Assembly (NCBI RefSeq): GCF_000004195.4
Contig: NC_030679.2
Location: 151,342,284-151,406,283, forward strand
Source: Xenopus tropicalis
Taxonomy: Eukaryota; Chordata; Amphibia; Anura; Pipidae
Length of the DNA stretch: 64,000 nt
Direction of reading: 5' to 3'
Translations under genes and position numbers: made by a program
Shown: positions 1 to 12,500 of the stretch, in pieces
How the letters are laid out: each line of letters opens with the position of its first letter
How positions within the stretch are numbered: the stretch's first letter is position 1
The notes under the pieces: model-generated
The model's input: the letters and a program-made list of their open reading frames with translations, nothing else
Told to the model about the DNA's origin: nothing
Database searches by the model: none

Positions 1-149
1 TGTAGATCTTTACTATGATCAAAGGGAATATTTATTCTGTATTATCTTATCTTTTGGTTTAACTTCTTGGTTTCTTATATCATTGTCTTAAGCCCTCCTA
101 CACTAAAAGAATGTAACAGGGTGTTAGAGAGGGGGGTATTAGCCTTGAG

Positions 150-287
150 CAGAAGTAGAAGTTGGGGGAGAATGTAACAGAGTGTGCAACCTTACGCTGA
201 TTGGATAAACGTTGATAATCAGCAGAAAGGCGCCCTACGATTGGCTGTCGCCTAGCAGCAGCCCTGACCCAGTTTATTCCGTTCGCA
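150..287 (+). promoter_or_regulatory. lrch4 proximal promoter and 5' UTR
   Basis: Two inverted CCAAT boxes (ATTGG at 200-204 and 240-244) stand 84 and 44 bases before the lrch4 start codon. The DNA between them and the ATG becomes GC-richer. No good TATA box is seen. CCAAT boxes in this setting are typical NF-Y sites in broadly expressed vertebrate genes. The transcription start is not visible from sequence alone. Bases 1-150 are AT-rich and show nothing else. Confidence 0.5.
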
Positions 288-504
288 ATGGCGGCGGGGA
301 ACGATGAAGAAGAAGGCGGCGGAGGGGATGGGGACCCCGAGCTCAGTAGAGCGGAATCATGTCAGGGAAGCGGCTCACGAAGGAGCGCAGAGAAGGCCCT
401 GGAGGAGGCGGCCAGTACCGGGGTTCTCAGTCTGTCCGGGCGGCGAATGAAGGAACTTCCCCGTAGCGCCAGGAACTACGATCTGACCGACATCACTCGG
501 GCCG
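288..504 (+). CDS. lrch4: lrch4 exon 1 (start codon, acidic N-terminus, first LRR start)
   Basis: The ATG at 288 is in a CG-rich context (gcaATGGCGG) and is followed by a Gly/Glu-rich segment. Next comes the family segment LSLSGRRMKELP and an Asp-Leu-Thr-Asp motif that leads into the first LRR. The exon ends at GCCG|GTAAGG in phase 1; the split Asp codon is completed by exon 2, giving ADLSKNRLSEVP across the junction. This is the only in-frame ATG upstream of the LRRs. Confidence 0.9.
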
Positions 505-3500
505 GTAAGGGGCACAGCCTCGGCACTGACTGGGGGAACAGCAGCTGGGGCTGGGGGGCACTGGGGTGTCTGGGAAATGCGATTAGTGACACCATTTGTA
601 TTGCAGCAGTCCTGCCCTGCTTTATGGCTGAGATTCTAGCTATCTGTATAACAGAGCATTCTGTCACAGTGGCACAGATCCTATCTGATCCCCCCATTGT
701 AAGCAGCAGTCCTGCCCTGCTTTATGGCTGAGATTCTAGCTATCTGTATAACAGAGCATTCTGTCACAGTGGCACAGATCCTATCTGATCCCCCCATTGT
801 AAGCAGCAGTCCTGCCCTGCTTTATGGCTGAGATTCTAGCTATCTGTATAACAGAACATTCTGTCACAGTGGCACAGATCCTATCTGATCCCCCCATTGT
901 AAGCAGCAGTCCTGCCCTGCTTTATGGCTGAGATTCTAGCTATCTGTATAACAGAGCATTCTGTCACAGTGGCACAGATCCTATCTGATCCCCCATTGTA
1001 AGCAGCAGTCCTGCCCTGCTTTATGGCTGAGATTCTAGCTATCTGTATAACAGAGCATTCTGTCACAGTGGCACAGATCCTATCTGATCCCCCCATTGTA
1101 AGCAGCAGTCCTGCCCTGCTTTATGGCTGAGATTCTAGCTATCTGTATAACAGAGCATTCTGTCACAGTGGCACAGATCCTATCTGATCCCCCCATTGTA
1201 AGCAGCAGTCCTGCCCTGCTTTATGGCTGAGATTCTAGCTATCTGTATAACAGAGCATTCTGTCACAGTGGCACAGATCCTATCTGATCCCCCCATTGTA
1301 AGCAGCAGTCCTGCCCTGCTTTATGGCTGAGATTCTAGCTATCTGTATAACAGAGCATTCTGTCACAGTGGCACAGATCCTATCTGATCCCCCCATTGTA
1401 AGCAGCAGTCCTGCCCTGCTTTATGGCTGAGATTCTAGCTATCTGTATAACAGAGCATTCTGTCACAGTGGCACAGATCCTATCTAATCCCCCCATTGTA
1501 AGCAGCAGTCCTGCCCTGCTTTATGGCTGAGATTCTAGCTATCTGTATAACAGAGCATTCTGTCACAGTGGCACAGATCCTATCTGATCCCCCCCATTGT
1601 AAGCAGCAGTCCTGCCCTGCTTTATGGCTGAGATTCTAGCTATCTGTATAACAGAGCATTCTGTCACAGTGGCACAGATCCTATCTGATCCCCCCATTGT
1701 AAGCAGCAGTCCTGCCCTGCTTTATGGCTGAGATTCTAGCTATCTGTATAACAGAGCATTCTGTCACAGTGGCACAGATCCTATCCCCCCCCCCATTGTA
1801 AGCAGCAGTCCTGCCCTGCTTTATGGCTGAGATTCTAGCTATCTGTATAACAGAGCATTCTGTCACAGTGGCACAGATCCTATCTGATCCCCCCATTGTA
1901 AGCAGCAGTCCTGCCCTGCTTTATGGCTGAGATTCTAGCTATCTGTATAACAGAGCATTCTGTCACAGTGGCACAGATCCTATCCCCCCCCCCCATTGTA
2001 AGCAGCAGTCCTGCCCTGCTTTATGGCTGAGATTCTAGCTATCTGTATAACAGAGCATTCTGTCACAGTGGCACAGATCCTATCCCCCCCCCCATTGTAA
2101 GCAGCAGTCCTGCCCTGCTTTATGGCTGAGATTCTAGCTATCTGTATAACAGAGCATTCTGTCACAGTGGCACAGATCCTATCTGATCCCCCCCCCCCAT
2201 TGTAAGCAGCAGCCCTGCCCTGCTTTATGGCTGAGATTCTAGCTATCTGTATAACAGAGCATTCTGTCACAGTGGCACAGATCCTATCTGATCCCCCCCA
2301 TTGTAAGCAGCAGTCCTGCCCTGCTTTATGGCTGAGATTCTAGCTATCTGTATAACAGAGCATTCTGTCACAGTGGCACAGATCCTATCTGATCCCCCAT
2401 TGTAAGCAGCAGTCCTGCCCTGCTTTATGGCTGAGATTCTAGCTATCTGTATAACAGAGCATTCTGTCACAGTGGCACAGATCCTATCTGATCCCCCCCC
2501 CCCATTGTAAGCAGCAGTCCTGCCCTGCTTTATGGCTGAGATTCTAGCTATCTGTATAACAGAGCATTCTGTCACAGTGGCACAGATCCTATCTGATCCC
2601 CCCATTGTAAGCAGCAGTCCTGCCCTGCTTTATGGCTGAGATTCTAGCTATCTGTATAACAGAGCATTCTGTCACAGTGGCACAGATCCTATCTGATCCC
2701 CCCCCATTGTAAGCAGCAGTCCTGCCCTGCTTTATGGCTGAGATTCTAGCTATCTGTATAATATATGGGTGCCGGGTGACTACAATATGCCAAGTTAAGA
2801 AATCTGAGCCCGGGCCCATCCTCCCCTCACAGGTGTGACTAGTCAGGTCCGTCTCAGCTGGTTCTGTTTATATGACAGAGCCTGGTGTTGTGCAAACGCT
2901 GTTACTGTGCCCGAGGGCCCTTGGCACTGATCTAGTCATGGCATGTAGTGGGCAGAACAGGGGAGCCACAAGGAGTCCTGCTCAGGCCTACTAGCAGGGA
3001 TTAGACTGTCAGCTTTTGAGGCGAGTGGAGTTTAGGCCCTTGTGTGTTACATAGTGTCAGAGGGGTTTGATATTCTTGGGCTTCTGGGCAGGGGGGTCTC
3101 ATGGAATGCACCATATCAGAGAAAAGCTATTGGCCCCGCACTGGGCCCTATGTGATAAAATCAGTTTCAGGCAGTGGGGGCACCTGTGGTAACTGCCTGG
3201 GGCACGGCCGGCGGCTCTCGCACGATCGCTCACACTCGCACTCACACTCTCGCACACTCGCACACACAGCTCCCTCCCCCATCAGCTGGAGAAATCAGTT
3301 TGCAGAAGTCGCACAGACCACATCCTGGGCCCAGACACTTCCTGCCATGCTCTGGGCCCCCCCCCCCCCATGTTCTCTCTCTGCTTGATTTTATGATAGA
3401 CTTTTATACAGCTCAGCTGGTCCTGCAGTGGGATGGGGCCCCCCGAGTGCCGTGGGATGGGGCCCCCCGAGCGCAGTAGCCGAGTGCAGTGGGATGGGCC

Positions 3501-6500
3501 CCCCTGAGTGCAGTAGCCGAGTGCAGTGGCATGCCCCCCCCCGAGCGCAGTAGCCGAGTGCAGTGGCATGCCCCCCCGAGCGCAGTAGCCGAGTGCAGTG
3601 GCATGCCCCCCCGAGCGCAGTAGCCGAGTGCAGTGGCATGCCCCCCCGAGCGCAGTAGCCGAGTGCAGTGGCATGCCCCCCCGAGCGCAGTAGCCGAGTG
3701 CAGTGGGATGGGCCCCCCGAGCGCAGTAGCCGAGTGCAGTGGGATGGGCCCCCCCGAGCGCAGTAGCCGAGTGCAGTGGGATGGGCCCCCCTGAGCGCAG
3801 TAGCCGAGTGCAGTGGGATGGGCCCCCCGAGCGCAGTAGCCGAGTGCAGTGGGATGGGCCCCCCTGAGTGCAGTAGCCGAGTGCAGTGGCATGCCCCCCC
3901 CCGAGCGCAGTAGCCGAGTGCAGTGGCATGCCCCCCGAGCGCAGTAGCCGAGTGCAGTGGCATGCCCCCCGAGCGCAGTAGCCGAGTGCAGTGGGATGGG
4001 CCCCCCTGAGCGCAGTAGCCGAGTGCAGTGGGATGGGCCCCCTGAGCGCAGTAGCCGAGTGCAGTGGGATGGGCCCCCCGAGCGCAGTAGCCGAGTGCAG
4101 TGGGATGGCCCCCCCCGAGCGCAGTAGCCGAGTGCAGTGGGATGGCCCCCCTCCCCGAGCGCAGTAGCCAAGTGCAGGGGGAAGGGGCCCCCGAGCGCAG
4201 TAGCAGAGTGCAGGGGGATGGGGCCCCCCGAGCGCAGGGGGATGGGGCCCCCCGAGCGCAGGGGGATGGGGCCCCCCGAGCGCAGTGGGATGGGGCCCCC
4301 GAGCGCAGTGCCCGAGTGCAGTGGGATGGGGCCCCCCGAGCGCAGTAGCCGAGCGCAGTGGGATGGGGGACCCCCGAGCGCAGTGGGATGGGCCCCCCAA
4401 GCGCAACAAGCTAAGCAGCTTGCCAGTAGGTTATAAAGTTGTGTGGCCGGCAGAGCAAGTTTGGGGGTTCCCAGAGACCCCCCTTCAGCCCTCCCCAGTC
4501 TGTGATAGGGAAAAGCTTTCCTTGGGCAGATGGCTAACGACATTAACCTTGTGTCCCCCGGTCGCACTTTCCCTTTAATTAATTTCCTGCATTGTGTGAA
4601 GCCAGGAGCTGCGGGCGCATTTATCTTCCTGTCGCATTATATTCCCCCCCCCCCATCTCCCAGTGAGAGAGGAACAATCCCAGCGACTCCCGGGCCGCTG
4701 TCCCCCCCCCCCCAGTGTAAATATTTGTTATCCATCATGTGCCGGGGTCAGGGTGTCACAGGGCTGCGGCGGCCAATGAATGAGTCTCTGTACAGGCAGC
4801 CTTGGGAATGAGCCAATCTAGGGCAATATGGCCGCCCCCTGGGCACTGAGCCACCATGTCGCTCCTTCTGTCACCCCCAGGACAATGGGAGCAGCAGCTG
4901 GGGGGGCAGAACTTCCCTGTCACTAGGGTGCTACAGATTTACCCCATCTGCCCGGCCGTGGCCTCTCTTCCCTGTGAAATAGGCCCAATAACCCGATAGA
5001 ACCTGGGCCGGTACTGACACGCTGGGTACCGTACTGGGCTGGACATTTTCCATAAGAAGTTGCTGAAATCATTTTCCTGGATCTTTTCACAGTCGGAATC
5101 TGTGGCTCAGTGTTTCCATCTGGTCATATGAGCTCAGCAAGTGTTTCCGACTCACAAATGCCCCAACCAGTGGCTGTCTGCCCTCCTCTGGGTAACTATG
5201 GGTACCGTACGGTCTGCCGGGCCCTAAATACCCCTGTGTGTGACTGTATGTACAGTACTGCCCGGCCCTAAATACCCCTGTGTGTGACTGTATGTACAGT
5301 ACTGCCGGGCCCTAAATACCCCTGTGTGTGCCTGTATGTACAGTACTGCCCGGCCCTAAATACCCCTGTGTGTGACTGTATGTACAGTACTGCCGGGCCC
5401 TAAATACCCCTGTGTGTGACTGTATGTACAGTACTGCCGGGCCCTAAATACCCCTGTGTGTGACTGTATGTACAGTACTGCCAGGCCCTAAATACCCCTG
5501 TGTGTGACTGTATGTACAGTACTGCCGGCCCTAATACCCTGTGGTGACGTTGTACAGTGCTGCCGGGCCCTAAATACCCCTGTGTGTGACTGTATGTACA
5601 GTACTGCCGGGCCCTAAATACCCCTGTGTGTGACTGTATGTACAGTACTGCCGGGCCCTAAATACCCCTGTGTGTGACTGTATGTACAGTACTGCCGGGC
5701 CCTAAATACCCCTGTGTGTGACTGTATGTACAGTGCTGCCGGGCCCTAAATACCCCTGTGTGTGACTGTATGTACAGTACTGCCGGGCCCTAAATACCCC
5801 TGTGTGTGACTGTATGTACAGTACTGCCGGGCCCTAAATACCCCTGTGTGTGACTGTATGTACAGTACTGCCCGGCCCTAAATACCCCTGTGTGTGCCTG
5901 TATGTACAGTACTGCCCGGCCCTAAATACCCCTGTGTGTGACTGTATGTACAGTACTGCCCGGCCCTAAATACCCCTGTGTGTGACTGTATGTACAGTAC
6001 TGCCGGCCCTAAATACCCTGTGTGTGACTGTATGTACAGTGCTGCCGGGGCCCTAAATACCCCTGTGTGTGACTGTATGTACAGTACTGCCCGGCCCTAA
6101 ATACCCCTGTGTGTGACTGTATGTACAGTACTGCCGGGCCCTAAATACCCCTGTGTGTGACTGTATGTACAGTACTGCCGGGCCCTAAATACCCCTGTGT
6201 GTGACTGTATGTACAGTACTGCCGGGCCCTAAATACCCCTGTGTGTGACTGTATGTACAGTACTGGCACCGCCGTAGGTACTTGCCCCTGTATCGGGCTG
6301 GCACCGCCGTAGGTACTTGCCCCTGTATCGGGCTGGCACCGCCGTAGGTACTTGCCCCTGTATCGGGCTGGCACCGCCGTAGGTACTTGCCCCTGTATCG
6401 GGCTGGCACTGCCCATCTAGTTAATTCTCTGTTTGTTTCTCAGATCTTTCCAAGAACCGCCTGTCGGAGGTGCCCGCAGACATTTGCCAGTTGGTATCAC

Positions 6501-9500
6501 TGGAGTCCCTGAACCTGTACCACAACTGCTTGCGCTTCATCCCCCCGGCGCTGTCCAACCTGCAGGTTCTGACCCACCTGAACATCAGGTAAGTGCCCCT
6601 GGGCCCGGGGGGTTCTTACGGGTCACACTGTAGCGGTTCTGCCAATTACCCTTTGTGTCTCTCTGCAGCCGGAACCTGCTCCCCTCGCTGCCCCCCTGTA
6701 TCTGCCGCCTCCCACTCACCGTGCTGATAGCCAGTAACAATAAGCTGGGCGCCCTGCCCGAGGAGATTGGCACCATGACCAGTTTGCGCCAGCTGGTGAG
6801 TCTGACAAGGGGGCGGGGCTTCAGCTTGTGAAGTTCGGGTTTGGGACGCTGGTCGTCACATTATTATGTGGTAATAAGTACTTGCCCCTTCGGCCGAGTT
6901 GTGTGGTATCTGCCCCACTTGGGGCATAAGTGCTCCCCCCGTGGGTAACGTTCCCCTTATGTCCCTCAGGATGTGAGCTGCAATGATCTGCAGGCTCTGC
7001 CCCCCCAGATGGGATCCTTGGGGTGTCTCCGGGATTTAAACGCTCGCAGGAACCAGCTGTCTGCCCTGCCTGAGGGTAAGTGCACTCCTGTTGCCCCTAT
7101 TGCCCTGTGGGGCAGATCTGGCCATTACTCAATGTGTTCACCTCCCTGATCTGCCTGTGTCTCTGTTATTTGCCCCCAGAGCTGTCAGAACTGCCCCTCA
7201 TACGGCTGGATTTGTCCTGTAACCGCATCACCCACATTCCTGTCTGTTACCGGCACCTACGGCACCTCCAGACGGTCATCCTGGAAAACAACCCCCTCCA
7301 GTACCCCCCTGCCCAGGTAAGTGCCCCTTATACTCATGTCATCTGCCGCCCTGCAGGGGGAGGGGCAGACTCACAGCTCTGTCTGTGTCACTGTGTCACC
7401 CTGCAGGGGGAGGGGCAGACTCACAGCTCTGTCTGTGTCACTGTGTCACCCTGCAGGGGGCGGGGCAGACTCACAGCTCTGTCTGTGTCACTGTGTCACC
7501 CTGCAGGGGGAGGGGCAGACTCACAGCTCTGTCTGTGTCACTGTGTCACCCTGCAGGGGGAGGGGCAGACTCACAGCCTCTGTCTGGTGTCACTGTGTCA
7601 CCCTGCAGGGGGAGGGGCAGACTCACGGCTCTGTCTGTGTCCACTGTGTCACCCTGCAGGGGGAGGGGCAGACTCACAGCTCTGTCTGTGGTCACTGGTG
7701 TCACCCTGCAGGGGGAGGGGCAGACTCACAGCTCTGTCTGTGTCACTGTGGTCACCCTGCAGGGGGAGGGGCAGACTCACAGCTCTGTCTGTGTCACTGT
7801 GTCACGCCCTGCAGGGGGAGGGGGCAGACTCACGGCTCTGTCTGTGTCCACTGTGTCACCCTGCAGGGGGAGGGGCAGACTCACAGCTCTGTCTGTGTCA
7901 CTGGTGTCACCCTGCAGGGGAGGGGCAGACTCACAGCTCTGTCTGTGTCACTGTGTCACCCTGCAGGGGGAGGGGCAGACTCACAGCTCTGTCTGTGTCA
8001 CTGTGTCACCCTGCAGGGGGAGGGGCAGACTCACGGCTCTGTCTGTGTCACTGTGTCACCCTGCAGGGGGAGGGGCAGACTCACAGCTCTGTCTGTGTCA
8101 CTGTGTCACCCTGCAGGGGGAGGGGCAGACTCGCAGCTCTGTGTCACCCTGCAGGGGGAGGGGCAGACTCGCAGCTCTGTGTCACCCTGCAGGGGGAGGG
8201 GCAGACTCGCAGCTCTGTGTCACCCTGCAGGGGGAGGGGCAGACTCGCAGCTCTGTGTCACCCTGCAGGGGGAGGGGCAGACTAGCAGCTCTGTGTCACC
8301 CTGCAGGGGGAGGGGCAGACTCACAGTCCTTTCTGTCATCCTACAGATTTGCCTAAAGGGTAAGGTTCACATCTTCAAATACCTGAACATAGAAGCCTGC
8401 AGCAAGCCGGTGTCAGAGCTGGGGGTGAAGCTCAGTCGCCCCACAAGCCTTACTACATGGTAAGTGTTTGGGCCGGGGGGCCAATGAGAGGGTTAATGGA
8501 GACCATCGCTGTTTAGCCTAATAGTGATAGGCTTATTAAATCCCTAAGGATTAGGGTTACTGGGAAGGGTTAAAGTACAAGGTGTGACTGGAGCCAGCAT
8601 TTAATGGGTTAAACGTGCCTGTTCCCTCCCTGCAGCCTCACTGAGGAGATCTATTCCTCCCGGCCCTACGGAGGCCTGGACTCCGGCTTTAATAGTGTGG
8701 ATAGCGGCAGCAAGCGCTGGTCGGGCAATGAGGTGAGTGCGGGTTCAGTCGCTTATTCTCCCACTGACCCTCGGGGGGCGCCGGGGGGCTCCTATTGTAT
8801 TAGCAAATGACTGTCACGTGACTCTCCTCTCTCTCAGTCGGCAGATGAGCTTACAGATCTCTCACTAAGGATTGCAGGCTTCGCTGGGGACTCCAAGCAG
8901 CTCCGGGAGAAACTCAATGGAACAGGTAGGTCATTGTGTGTGTGTCAGGGACACTGCACGTGCTCAGTGGGCTCCGGGCTGCCGGTGTGTGTATATATGA
9001 TCACTATCACTTTGCTTCCACCAGAGGGAGACACTGAGCACACAGATGTTGAGAGTACAAATGAGGAGGAGGAAGAAACCAAATCTGATTGTGGCCTTCA
9101 GATGACACCACAGGTAATGTGTGTAATGTGTGTGTATGTGTGTGTGTGTGTGTGTAATGTATGTGTGTGTTGTGTATGTGTGTGTTTGTATTTGTGTGTT
9201 TGTGTGTGTATGTCTGTGTGTGTATGTGTTTGTATTTGTGTGTTTGTGTATGTGTGTGTTGTGTTTGTATTTGTGTGTGTGTGTGTATGTGTTTGTATTT
9301 GTGTGTTTGTGTATGTGTGTGTTTGTGTTTGTATTTGTGTGTGTGTGTGTATGTGTTGTGTTTGTATTTGTGTATGTGTGTTTGTGTGTTGTGTTTGTAT
9401 TTGTGTGTGTGTGTGTGTGTGTATGTGTTGTGTTTGTATTTGTGTATGTGTGTGTGTGTTGTGTTTGTATTTGTGTGTGTAAATCTACAAGGACACACAA

Positions 9501-12500
9501 AGCTGTACAATCACACAGTTACACACAGGGAGGACAAGTAATATAATAATTACAATAAATAAGTATAAATACACAGGGAGTAAGTGCCATGGGGTATGAG
9601 GCACAGTGGGAAGGAGGTCCCTGCCCCGTAGAGCTTACAATCTAAGTGGCAAGAGTGCATAAGGTATGGGCATTGGCCCTTAAAGGAGACACACAGGGTA
9701 ATTTAATAACCCCTAACCCTGTAACCCTTTGGGCTAAACATTAACCCTATCTGTAACAATGGCCCCTTTATTGGAGCTCCCTATAGATCCTCTCAGGTCC
9801 CTGTCTGGGTTTCACATGAGGGGTGGGCGTGTCCTAATGGTCCCTTCTAGACACACAGTAGGTTGGCCTTACACCGATTGGCTGCTGATAACTGGGATAT
9901 ATGAATGCACGAATGGGAACATTGGCCTCTGGCTCCGCCCCTTTAGCTCAGTGTGTTCCTTTCTGTAGGACAAGCAGAAGCCGGAGCATCACTCCACCCC
10001 CCGCTCGGAGGAGAAGACCATGGTTTCTGGGTAGGTTCCGGGGATCCATGAGCCGTGGGTCAGCGCCTCTCTATGGGCCTGTAACGTATTCTGGGTCCTG
10101 ACCGAGAAATATCCTCTCTATTACAGAGCAGCACCCTCCCCCGTGTCTCCCACCGTTGGGCGACCGGACCCCCCCACCGAGGAGAGACGTCGGCCCGAAA
10201 CCCTCCTGCTCTGGCGCGAGAGGGAGAGGCAGCAGCTGCAGCAAAGGCAAGAAGCGCCACGCAGGCAGTCGGCCGACCGGAAGGAAAGGTGGGTATATTG
10301 GCAGCAAGTGGGTGACCTGGTGTGGGGGGGGGGGTATATTGGCAGCAAGTGGGTGCCCTGGCAGGGGGCAGGTATATTGGCAGCAGGTGGGTGCCCAGGG
10401 GTGGGTATATTGGCAGCAGGTGGGTGCCCAGGGGGTGGGTATATTGGCAGCAAGTGGGTGACCTGGTGTGGGGGGGGTATATTGGCAGCAAGTGGGTGCC
10501 CTGGCAGGGGGCAGGTATATTGGCAGCAGGTGGGTGCCCAGGGGGTGGGTATATTGGCAGCAGGTGGGTGCCCAGGCGGTGGGTATATTGGCAGCAAGTG
10601 GGTGACCTGGTGTGGGGGGGGTATATTGGCAGCAAGTGGGTGCCCTGGCAGGGGGCGGGTATATTGGCAGCAGGTGGTTGCCCAGGGGGTGGGTATATTG
10701 ACAGCAAGTGGGTGCCCTGGCAGGTGGTGGGTATATTTGCAGCAGGTGGGTGCCCAAGGGGTGGGTATATTGGCAGCAAGTGGGTGCCCTGGCAGGGGGC
10801 AGGTATATTGGTAGCAGGTGGGTGCCCAGGGGGTGGGTATATTGGCAGCAGGTGGGTGCCCAGGGGGTGGGTATATTGGCAGCAAGTGGGTGCCCAGGGG
10901 GTGGGTATATTGGCAGCAAGTGGGTGACCTGGTGTGGGGGGGGTATATTGGCAGCAAGTGTGCACTGGCGGGGGGGTGGGTGCCCGGCAGGGGGCGGGTA
11001 TAGAGAGATTAAGGGGCAGACAGGCTGGGGATGTACTTGGCATTATGTTCTTTTGGTTTCAGTTTGCAGAAAGTTCCCTCAAATTCGACTCTCCCTTCAG
11101 CTCCGCCCTCCAGCGACGTGGCAAAGTAAGTCTGGCATTCATGGCGTGGGAATGGGCGGGGCTCTGGGGAAGGGGTGGGGCCAAGCTGTATGTGCACTGA
11201 TGGTAGAGTGGCTTATGGGTAAGTTATTCTTCAGGGTTGGTTCTGCTCATTGGGGAACCAACACATTGGGGCTTATTAACTTGGCGCTAAATAATTCCCC
11301 CATAGAACAAATGTGCCCTGCGGGTATTAAATCTGTTTGTGTCCCTGTATTGGCACTGCCGCCTCCTTATGCCCCTGTATTGGCACTGCCGCCTCCTTAT
11401 GCCCCTGTATGGGCACTGCCGCCTCCTTATGCCCCTGTATGGGCACTGCCGCCTCCTTATGCCCCTGTATGGGCACTGCCGCCTCCTTATGCCCCTGTAT
11501 GGGCACTGCCGCCTCCTTATGCCCCTGTATGGGCACTGCCGCCTCCTTATGCCCCTGTATGGGCACTGCCGCCTCCTTATGCCCCTCTATGGGCACCGCC
11601 GCCTCCTTATGCCCCTCTATGGGCACCGCCACGCCCTTATGCCCCTCTATGGGCACCGCCACGCCCTTATGCCCCTCTATGGGCACCGCCACGCCCTTAT
11701 GCCCCTCTATGGGCACCGCCACGCCCTTATGCCCCTCTATGGCACCGCCACGCCCTTATGCCCCTCTATGGGCACCGCCACGGCCCTTATGCCCTCTAAT
11801 GGGCACCGCCACGCCTTATGCCCCTCTATGGGCACCGCCACGCCCTTTCATGCCCCCTCTATGGGCACCGCCACGCCCTTATGCCCCTCTATGGGCACCG
11901 CCACGCCCTTATGCCCCTCTATGGGCACCGCCACGCCCTTATGCCCCTCTATGGGCACCGCCACGCCCTTATGCCCCTCTATGGGCACCGCCACGCCGTT
12001 ATGCATTGTACAGCAGCACAGTATTTAAATGCCCCCCAGCATATCGTTTTATGTACAGATGGGGTAACTAAGGGTAACTGGGAACTGCCCTGACATTTCA
12101 TTTCTTTTTCAAACAGTGGCCCTGCTGATACAGCCAATCGGCTACGGAGCCAGGTAGGGGGGTTCCACTGGGGGGAGTGGCGTATAATGGGAATGGGGGT
12201 CTAATCGCTCTGGTTATAGGGTGGGGTATATGGATCAATGGGAGGAGTTATAGGGTGGGGTATATGGATCAATGGGAGGAGTTATAGGGAGGGGTATATG
12301 GATCAATGGGAGGAGTTATAGGGAGGGGTATATGGAGCAATGGGAGGAGTTTAGGGAGGGGTATATGGATGGCAGTGGGAGGAGTTGTGGGAGGTGAGGT
12401 ATATGGAGCAATGGGAGGAGTTGTAGGGAGGGAGTATACTGGCAGGCAAGTGGGAAGGAAGTTGATTGAGGCGGAGGGGTGATAAAGTGGAGAAATGGAG

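Noticed and set aside
3282..4567. Minus-strand open frames of 375 and 384 codons
   Set aside because: Both cover the 36-bp GC-rich array and overlap each other in different frames; no start context, splice sites or conserved domain.
7080..8463. Plus-strand open frames of 401, 380 and 323 codons
   Set aside because: They read through lrch4 exon 5, the intron 5 minisatellite and exon 6. Only the exons are real; the rest is the 50-bp repeat in three frames.
8934..9546. Cys/Val-rich and Thr/His-rich frames in the TG tract
   Set aside because: Simple-sequence translation of (TG)n and (CA)n, not proteins.
10060..11799. Overlapping open frames up to 363 codons on both strands
   Set aside because: Produced by the intron 11 and intron 12 minisatellites; the 30-bp unit keeps frames open by being divisible by three.
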